In this document: in pieces, positions 56,336 to 64,000 of the stretch
Position numbering within the stretch: the first letter of the stretch is position 1
Layout: each line of letters opens with the position of its first letter
Source of the DNA: Morella rubra
Taxonomy: Eukaryota > Streptophyta > Magnoliopsida > Fagales > Myricaceae
Direction of reading: 5' to 3'
Length of the DNA stretch: 64,000 bases
Assembly: GCA_003952965.2 (NCBI GenBank)
Contig: CM025850.1
Location: 31,730,112 to 31,794,111 of the forward strand
Notes under the pieces: generated by a model
What the model saw: the letters and a program-made list of their open reading frames with translations, nothing else
What the model was told of the DNA's origin: nothing
Database searches by the model: none
Program-made: the position numbers and the translations under genes

Positions 56336-59300
56336 AACTACCGTGATTCTACGCAGCCCACGGTAGTTCCAATAAACACCAATCATGGCGCTGGGACGAG
56401 AGATCTGCCGCCTCAACCCAATTTCCATTATCAAGATTTTTGTCCAGCTCAGATTCAGTTGATTGGATAAGGACCATCAACTCATTTTGCATCTCTATAA
56501 GCACCCTATGTTTTTTCACATTCAATTTCTTCCGTTGGAGCTTCAAATCTGCTAAGACGACATCATCATCAAAAGGGACGAAGGTGGAACTAAGCAGTGG
56601 TTAGAGTCCATAGATTCTGTGAAGGATATACCCACAGAAGAGCTGAGCTTTTTTTTCCGAGCACTGTCTTCATCAAATGCAAACACCTTCTGTTTCCCTT
56701 TGTCAACCCCATTAGATTGAGAAAGCAGAATGGGCGTCTCTTCAGAAAAGAAACTGGAGTTAGCGGCAAAAGCTAAGTGGAATTTACTTGGGAGTGGGCT
56801 AACTGAGAGGTCGGACCAGAGACAGTTGAAGAAGGTTGCACTAAACCATGCCCTTTAAAACCAAAAGTCGGACTCAAAGAAAGGCCTAGGTTGCAGCCAT
56901 TTGAAAGCCCATGGAAGCCCACAGAAAAGAAGCCCCTCCGAATTAACGAAAGAAAATTACGAGTCCAAGGATTAAGGCAACCCAAGAGGGGGGTGAATTG
57001 GTTTTCAAACTTTTTCGCTTTTAACCCCCGAAACTGTGTTTGCAAAGTAAAGTCTAATTTAGCACAAGTATATTAAAACAACAAGTAAATAAGTGCTAAA
57101 TGTAAGGAGTAGGGATAGAGAAGCAAACACGTGATTTTTAGGTGGTTCGGTAAACCCGCCTACATCCACCCCTCAAGCTCCTTCACCTAGCCTTGAGGTT
57201 TTTCCACTATCTTCAAATAGTGCACACACTAGCTTCCGGGTGCTAGAGAACCGTACAAGTGTTTTTCCGGGCTTAACACTCAAACCCACCAAGTGATTTT
57301 TCGGGCTCACCACTCACAACCTAACCAAGCTTGAGATATACCCTCTCTAAGCTTCTTCTTTAGTGAACAACCTCACTAAAGGAATCACCTCTTTTGGATA
57401 TGAAAGATTGAAGAATAAACTCTCTCAAAGAGTGGATATGAAATTGAAAAGCTCTATCTCTTGATTCACACAAAGACAAGGATATGAAAGTGTGTTTTGT
57501 GTGAATGATATGAGAAATATAGAATATGAAGTTTGGAATATTTCTCAAGTGATCTAAATGATATGTGGTCGTTGTGTATTTATTTTGGACGTTATGAAGG
57601 TGTATTTATAGGCCACATATGAAAACTAGCCGTTTATAGCCGTTAGGAGTCGTCTGTTAAAACGAGCCGGTCGACCGCTACATGAACCGGTCGACCACTT
57701 CAAGTTAATGTTACTCAACGGTCATATTGTCAGAAGCTCAACGGATCTATTTCAAATCAACCAGTCGACTGCTATACCAAGCGGTCGAAGACCGGTCGAC
57801 CGCTTCACCAGCCGGTTGACCTCCTTAACTTAAGCACATGATCCGGTTCAATTAAAACCACGTTTTTGACCTCTTTGAAACACCTAATTTTAAAGACTTA
57901 CTTCCCATAAGTATAAGAAAGGTTTGAGAGTTTGATTGGGGTGTTTTAAAACCTTTAAAAATATTTTAATCTTTCAAACAAAAGGTAAAAAGTTTATGCA
58001 CATTTTGAAAAATATGCAAGTGTGATTCATAATCTTTGTCAAAAGTGAAACAAGAGTTACAAGGTTTATACCCTAAGGTCTTTAAAATTCACTTTTGAGC
58101 TCCTTGCATGTTCTTGATCTTCTTTCTTCAAGTCTTTGGCTCTTTCATCAAAACGTCTTTGTCTTTGAAGATGTCCGTTTTATAAACTTGATCCATTTAT
58201 TGAAATCATCAAAATCTCGATTGTGCACAAAGCCAACAAAAGAAGAACCTGTCTTGTCTTTTTGAAGTCCATTGGGAGCACCTGTTGACTTGAAAAAATA
58301 ACCTCTGACATAGGAGACATAATGTCAGCACTGATTTTCACCCCAGTCTACATGGAAGCCTGGATCGACTTCGACTCTTGCATTAAAATAGACATTGCTG
58401 CAGAAGCTTTTGGGGAAAATAAAGGAACACAGGCAGCCTTCTGAGATGATGACAAAGCTGGCACAAGACCCTCATGACTATCAGCACCTGTCGGAGAGCT
58501 CGGGGAAGCTAAGAGGACAAGAGGGCAAAGACACCAACGGCTAATTGCCGGTTAGGTCTGTTCTAGGGAGGAGGTGGATCCGGCAGTGACGTAGAACCCA
58601 AACGCCGACTAGGCAGAGGACAAACAGGCGAAAGATCCAAACCATGGGCCACAGGAGCAGGTGATCCCGAGACACAGGGTCTGCAGGGCACTAAAGAGAA
58701 GACGACTCTGAAGACTTGCCTGGAGACGACTGATGAGTAGGAGCAATTAAAGGCTAGCTCTTGCTAGGAATGTCTTGTACAATAATTGCTCTTCGAAGAG
58801 TGGCGGGATCTGCTCTCATAAGAGGACCAATACCCAACGAAGACTTGGAACCCCTATCCACACGACAAAGCTTCTGAGAATGTCCAATCAATCCACACAA
58901 ATAGCAGAAATCAACAAGCTTCTCGAACCAAAACTGGACCCAAAGAGGAGAAAAGACTCTACGTGGGATGGGGAACCCACCAACCAGTGGAGTACGAATA
59001 TCCAGTTCAACACTGAGCCTCAAAAAACATTGGTTTGATACATCCCGATAGACATTCTTATTGATCTCCAAGAGTCGACCCAGTTTGAACCCAATGAACT
59101 TACCAGTACTCTCATCTACACGATTCTATGGCAAACGATGTACTTGCACCCATATATTGACAAATGCAATTCCATTTCAGCTATTATGAGGTCGGGTTCC
59201 CAATGAATAAGAACAATGAGATGTCCCTGGATGTTCCACGGGGTATTCTTTAAAATAAAATCCTTGTCCTCCACCTTCAAGAACTGGAAATGGAAGATGT

Positions 59301-59535
59301 TCGGGTCAATCTCAGCAAGGGAGAATTCGCGAACCAAACTCCAAGTAGCTTTCAACGATGCTTGCACAATAGAGGTCGAGAACGACCGAATAGCAACAAT
59401 TTTACCTAGGAGGGCAGGATCCATGGTGGAATCGATATCCACATTTGTAGGGTTGATGAGAGTATGGAAGTCTTTGCAAGCAAGATCCTGAATCTTGGAA
59501 GAAAGAACATTGACATCAAGAGAACAAGAATCCAT
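56335..59535 (-). pseudogene. LINE ORF1 and start of ORF2, split by a solo LTR
   Basis: From MDSCSLDVNVLSSKIQDL at 59535: a DUF4283-type region (FHFQFLKVEDKDFILKNTPW), a stop near 59116, then VYRDVSNQCFLRLSVELDIR and a zinc knuckle CYLCGLIGHSQKLC (C-x2-C-x4-H-x4-C) near 58870-58930. Beyond the solo LTR, ORF1 resumes and ends near NWVEAADLSS (about 56410), overlapping the ORF2 start MIGVYWNYRGLRR at about 56395. DUF4283 plus a CCHC knuckle is the normal ORF1 make-up of plant L1 elements. Confidence 0.78.
56957..58238 (-). mobile_element. Copia-type solo LTR inside the LINE
   Basis: About 1280 bp, minus orientation, from the same family as the LTR at 47779-49046 (TGTTGGCTTTGTGCAC end at 58238). 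LINE ORF1 sequence lies on both sides, so it inserted in the LINE and only the LTR remains. It looks close in age to the first LTR, younger than 61784-63045. Confidence 0.82.
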
Positions 59536-59715
59536 AGCGGGGGAATAGCCTCAGAAATAGAAGGAAGAAAAAGAGAGGAAAAGATTAAAAAGAGGGACGC
59601 AGGGGGGCCGACCAGAGAAGGAGAAAGGCAAACAAGGGCAAGAAAAAATCCTACAGGGACTCCACAAGGAAGTACGGAAAGAGGAACGTCTCTACTTGTA
59701 CGGAGAGAAATTTAA

Positions 59716-59871
59716 GGTTGAAAAGTTATGGGTTGGTATATGGCTGTTCGCCCATTTAATTGTTCAGCAGTCCGCCATTCGGCCCCTTTATGTTGTGCAA
59801 TTGTCTTTTCTGTAATTATCCTCACAGTTTGTAATTAACCCATGCAAAGAGGTCTTGTATAGACAACGGAC
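59716..59871. other. No gene seen
   Basis: Short spacer between the LINE 5' end and the LTR-like repeat. Confidence 0.4.
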
Positions 59872-60425
59872 CCAATCTTAACCAAGTTGTAAAGGAAGAC
59901 TAGCGAGAACCTACAAAGGAGTCGAAATCACAAATGATCCATACTACAGAGAGACAGAGCGTGACAGAAAGCAGTAGATTTAGCTACAAGAACCAATAAG
60001 CTAGCAATTGAAACATCGACAACCCAAACATAGTAAAGCCCACTGAAGGGTCAAGATAAGCCTACAAGGTATACGAAAAACCCACTAAGGTCGGTACAGA
60101 AGAGAAAAATAATGTGGAGAGAGGAGATGAAAAATAATAAGGAGAGACAGAGACTTAAATGGTTTAGTCTAAAAGACCTACATCTACTATAAAAGCCCTC
60201 TAGGCTATATTTTGTGTTATAAATCCATTTAAAGTACAAGCTAAATGTCTCTGTTTATAGAGACAATACAAAGGAAAATATTCTGACGTTTAAATTTGAA
60301 TCTCTATATCTAGACTTGAATTTATGAGATTTGATAACATATCACATTTAAACTTGATATAATAATAATATAATATTATATCAAATCTTGTAGATTTGAT
60401 TATGATATTATCTTTAATAGGTACA
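59872..60425 (-). mobile_element. LTR-like repeat with unoccupied hAT target
   Basis: About 550 bp whose minus strand starts near TTAAAGATAAT and ends near AACTTGGTTAAGATTGGG. The 3' half (59872-60100) matches the DNA on both sides of the two hAT copies; the 5' half (60100-60420) is related to the 329-bp solo LTR in the GSTL intron. At 59934-59941 the target ATGATCCA is present once, undisturbed. Only this unit remains; no internal coding part was seen. Confidence 0.65.
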
Positions 60426-61783
60426 ATGCAAATAAACAACTACAAGGTCAATAAGGGCCATACAAATACAACCACATCCTAAAAACTAAAATTTGAGCCT
60501 AAAATCAAAGAGCCACCAAAAACGAACGGAAGATGCCTAAAACATTGCGATTTGTAGGGTTCACGCGTTACTGGAATGAGTAGACTTAGAGAAAGGATGG
60601 GCACTTGAAGTTGCTGGAGCCATCCAAGGGTTATGTCACCTCCTTAGATCATTGAAAATGGCCCAAAAAGAGGAAAATTTGTTCGGGTGCGTTGAACACC
60701 ATGCATTGTCCATTTGTTGTTGAGCTTGAATCAAAGAGACGGTCTGGAGGTGTAAATGTCACCTACCTATGTCGTGTTCTTCGAAGGTCCTCATATGCAC
60801 CGGAATCTAGCCGCCAAGATTTTGATTAAAAACCAAGAAAATGAGTAGGGGAGGGAGTTATGAACAAGATCCCAAAATTATAGGGAGTGTTGAATGGGGG
60901 TGGATGGTAGGAGGAGGCAATGTAGCTCCTACTGTTGGAAACAGGGAGGATAAAGGGTGGACTTGGGTGGCTAGGCGGGTGCATTTTAGAGTTCTAGAAA
61001 GAAGGCAGACAACTATTCTATTGCGCTCCTTTTGGATGTAGCTTATCAACACTGTTCTACTTGTTCCTTTATTATTGTAGGCTATCCTTTGAAACCTCAA
61101 TCCCTGTAATTTGAAGTGACGATTTCTCCTGTGTATAGGCAATCTTTTACCACCACAAGACATGCTGCACGAGTGACCAAACTAACTAGTGGGTCCAGCT
61201 GCAAACTTGAGAAGAACTATAAATCAACCTTCCAAATTTGAAGATTGATCTTCCTCATCCTTTTCGAACTAAACTACATCATGAAATAATTAGTAATTAT
61301 GAAAGGGACAAGCTATTACCTAAATTTGAAGATGATGCAAGAGCAGTCTTCAGGAATGCAAAGTCCTACCACCATTTTTCCATCACCTCCCAAGTCTATT
61401 TGCAAAAAATTAATGGTTCTTACGAAATTAAGGACAAAGGAACGTCATATATTGGTTATTGTCTTATATTAATTGACGTATAATTATTCCAAAGCCATAC
61501 TAACCCATACTTAGAGTCCGTTCGTTCGTTCGTTTTTGTTTTGTTTTTTTAAAAAAGGGGCAACAGCAAAGCCCACTTTATTAAGAAACAAGAAAAGACA
61601 AAACACTCAGGCCTTGTTTGGAAGCTGGGTTGGTCTCAGGTTTGTGGTCTTAAAATGCGATTTGGGAACCAATTACGAAAACTGTGTGTGGGAAGGTCTC
61701 AGATTTGAAACTCATTATCAAACCCAGACTCAACATTCCACGTGCTGCCTTCCAATTCGTTGCTGTGGTTGAAAGTTCAGTTA
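60426..61783. other. No confident gene; retroposon-like scraps
   Basis: 60426-60840 has repeats of the AAACAACTACAAGGTC type reminiscent of the 50-kb retroposon. 61238-61483 is an 81-codon open stretch (MKIDLPHPFRTKLHHEI) with no family I recognise. 61541-61600 reads AAAGGGGCAACAGCAAAG.. after a T/A run, like the 3' end of another minus-strand retroposon. None is certain. Confidence 0.4.
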
Positions 61784-63045
61784 TGTTGGCTTTTGTTCAC
61801 AATCAATACTTTGATGATTTCAATAAACGGATTAAGTTTACAAAATGACATCTTTAAAGACAAAGAAATTTTTATCAAAGAGTTAAAGACAAGAAGATTG
61901 AAGATCAAGAAGGTGCAAAAAGCTCAAAAGTAAGATTCAAGACCTTAGGGTATAATCTTGTAACTCTTAGTTTCACTTTTGATAAGGATTTGAATCACAC
62001 ACTTGCATATCTTTCAAAACGTGTATAAACGTTTTACTCTTGTTTGAAAGATCAAATATTTTTTAAATGGTTTCAAACACCCCAATCAACTCCCAAACCT
62101 TTTATATACTTATGGGAAGTTAGTCCTTAAAATTGGGTGTTTCAAAATGGTTAAAATTGTGGTTTTAAATGAATTGGATCATGTGCTTAAGTTGAGGAGG
62201 TTGACCGGTTGGTAAGCGGTCGACCGGCCTTCGACCGCTTGATGTAGCGGTTGACCGGTCTATGATTTGAAATAGATTGTTGAGCTTTGACATTATGACC
62301 GTTGGGTAACGGTAACTCTGAAGTGGTTGATTAGTACAACGGTAAAATTCCTAATGGCTAGAAACAGCTAGTTTTCTCATGTGGCCTATATAAAGACCTT
62401 CTATTGTCTCTAAAACAGAGAGAACGACCACATATCTTTTTACATAGCTTGAGAAATATCTTAAACATTCTTATTCCATATTTCTCATATCATTCACACA
62501 AATTACACTTTCTTATCCTTGTCATTGTGTGAATCAAAAAGATAGAGCTTTTCATTTTCATATCCACTCTTTGAGAGAGTTTATTCTTGTATCTTCATAT
62601 TCAAGAGAGGTGATTCATTTAGTGAGGTTGTTCACTAAAGAAGAAGCTTAGAGAGGGTATATCTCAAGCTTGCTTAGGTTGTGAGTGGTGCGCCCGAAAA
62701 ATCACTTGGGTTGTGAGTGTTGAGCCGAAAACACTTGTAAGGTTCTCTAGCACCCAGAAGCTAGTGTGTACACTATTTGGAAGATAGTGGGAAAACCTCA
62801 AGGCTCGGTAAAGGAGCTTGAGGGGTAGGATGTAGGTGGGTTTGTCGAACCACCTAAAAATCTCGTGTTTGCTTCTCTAACTCTACTCTTTATATTTAGT
62901 ACTTATTTACTTATCGCATCAATACTTGTTTAAATACTTGTGCTAAATTATCTTTACTTTGCAAACACGTTTTTGGGGGTTAAACTGAAAAAATTTGAAA
63001 CCCAATTCACCCCCCTCTTAAGTTGCCTTAATCCTTGGACTTATA
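61784..63045 (+). mobile_element. Copia-type solo LTR, older copy
   Basis: 1262 bp, TGTTGGCTTTTG to GGACTTATA, same family as 47779-49046 but visibly more diverged, so older. Flanking 5-mers AGTTA (61779-61783) and AGTTG (63046-63050) fit a target duplication. Only the LTR remains. Confidence 0.8.
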
Positions 63046-63050
63046 AGTTG

Positions 63051-63532
63051 GGCCACAACAAAAATAGCACGTTAATTGTCAATGCTTGACTTATTGGTGT
63101 TTTGTCTTACACACATAGTTAGAGTTGCTTCTTTCATTTATCGATTATCTTAAGTGAAAAAAGAAGAAATTGGACACGCTTGCTTCCCACCCTCCTCTCC
63201 AATACGATGCCCTAGGCAGAGACGCATAAAGCTTCTTCCACTTTCCATTTTGCTAAATAAATGCATATCACCCCCAAATCGCAACTGCCAAATTAGTATC
63301 CAATTTCTGGCTTCACTCTGGTCATCCCATTTAATTCCCACTGCTATTCTCCAATCTTCATACCTCTCATTGTCACCCTAATCACTGATGGAGTCGCTCA
63401 TGGTGTGACATAGGTAGGTAGTTTTTAACGAAGGAATACAATAAAAATGCTTCACTTGTTTAAACATCTCCCACCAATAACTAAATTACACTGATAATGT
63501 CAAAATTGAAAGACAAAAATTAAAACTCAGTT
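63051..63532. other. No gene seen
   Basis: Spacer with two overlapping short open frames (63150-63381, both strands) that show no recognisable domain. Confidence 0.5.
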
Positions 63533-63817
63533 TCAGCTCTCATTCTGCTCCTTCAGCCTTCGGATAGTGCTCCTAACAATCACGGCACATGCAATGTTCA
63601 CTGTGTATACACGTCTTGCTTTCACTTTTCCACAAATTCAATCCTTGCAACCCCAAATTCCCACAACCTTTCTCTTCACTGCAAACTTCCCGCAAATCTC
63701 GTAGAAGAATTTGCTATGTTGGCTGACCTCCATCTTCTTAATCTGCTTCCTTAGACTGACACCATATCGGGTGCCATACTTCCCAACAATACTAGCCTTA
63801 TTGGTTCTCTTCGTCAT
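63533..63817 (-). pseudogene. Ribosomal protein L37a (eL43) processed pseudogene
   Basis: An intronless minus-strand frame from ATG at 63817: [19 protein letters not shown], then [18 protein letters not shown] and [12 protein letters not shown]. After D the frame has six extra bases (TGAATT) that add a stop and Ile before CGKVKA, then continues [14 protein letters not shown] to a normal stop at 63533. Without the six bases the length is 92 residues, the usual eL43 length. The first Cys of the zinc site is Tyr (FFYEIC). Known plant eL43 genes have introns, so this is likely a reverse-transcribed copy; no clear poly-A or target duplication remains. Not expected to make a working ribosomal protein. 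Confidence 0.88.
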
Positions 63818-64000
63818 TTTGGAGGAGCAGAAAACAATAGAAAACCCTGTGAGTGTTCCTGAGTGAGCGACCAAAAAACACAAAAAATTCAGTACATTTT
63901 GAGACGAACAAAAAGTACATTTCCACTTCACTTGAGGGCAAAATCGTCACGATTTAAGGGAGAATATTAGAAGTGGGGTCCTTCATGTCAAGGAAGACAA
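63818..64000. other. Region upstream of the L37a pseudogene
   Basis: Contains what may be the retained 5' leader of the copied mRNA (AAAACAATAGAAAACCC on the plus strand) and ordinary flank. No other gene seen. Confidence 0.4.

Larger units (their letters stand above)
52585..59715 (-). mobile_element. L1-type LINE with inverted middle segment and a solo LTR inside
   Basis: The 3' end is at the left: a T-rich run at 52585-52600 (poly-A on the minus strand). On the minus strand come ORF1 (from 59535), the ORF1/ORF2 junction (about 56335-56500) and, at the far left, the RNase H domain (52630-53098). Between these, 53098-56335 reads on the plus strand and holds the rest of ORF2 (endonuclease, RT, zf-RVT). 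The simplest reading is one LINE whose middle 3.2 kb was inverted, with about 90 endonuclease codons lost. A solo LTR (56957-58238) later entered ORF1. The 5' limit near 59715 is approximate. Confidence 0.75.

Noticed and set aside
58775-59491. Plus-strand open frames opposite LINE ORF1
   Set aside because: Antisense shadows of the DUF4283 and zinc-knuckle regions.

Overview
This window is nuclear DNA from a flowering plant, most likely a woody eudicot. The evidence is multi-exon genes with GT-AG introns, lambda-class glutathione transferases (GSTL), a defensin-like gene, a GASA-type fragment, and plant-type CACTA, hAT, Mutator, L1 and Copia elements. No CRISPR array, rRNA gene or tRNA gene was seen. 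Only two host genes look whole: a ten-exon GSTL gene (34310-37050, minus strand) and a two-exon defensin-like gene (51777-52126, plus strand).

Layout. 1-2761 is the right-hand end of a CACTA element inserted in a plus-strand GSTL pseudogene (to 5269). From 4652 to 20175 runs a block holding a nested Pack-MULE with captured gene pieces, a minus-strand GSTL pseudogene (G1), a deletion derivative of a hAT transposon, and the 3' exons of a second minus-strand GSTL gene (G2). This block stops at a 98-N gap (20176-20273) inside a G2 exon. Right after the gap the same block starts again (20274-35941) and this time runs on into the complete G2 gene. Because both edges of the repeat coincide with the gap, I read it as two overlapping contigs or haplotypes placed end to end rather than a biological duplication.

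36487-47747 is a second tandem duplication (unit 5659 bp, no gap). Each unit carries the promoter and first three exons of G2 followed by a roughly 3.9-kb hAT transposon with a TTF-type/DUF4371/hAT-dimerisation transposase on the minus strand. The hAT ends are fixed by 8-bp target duplications and by an unoccupied copy of the same target at 59934-59941.

47747-63045 is repeat-rich: the 5' part of a Copia-type fossil, a 1-kb retroposon with 16-bp target duplications, the defensin-like gene, a large L1-type LINE whose middle 3.2 kb is inverted and which is split by a solo LTR, an older LTR-like repeat, and another solo LTR. The window closes with an intronless, broken copy of ribosomal protein L37a.

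The genes do not form an operon or pathway. The functional theme is a small GSTL cluster (thiol transferase and glutathione-conjugate reduction) of which one member is intact, surrounded by elements that have copied, split or moved pieces of host genes. Positions of exons come from reading splice signals and comparing paralogous copies by eye; no alignment or database search was run.
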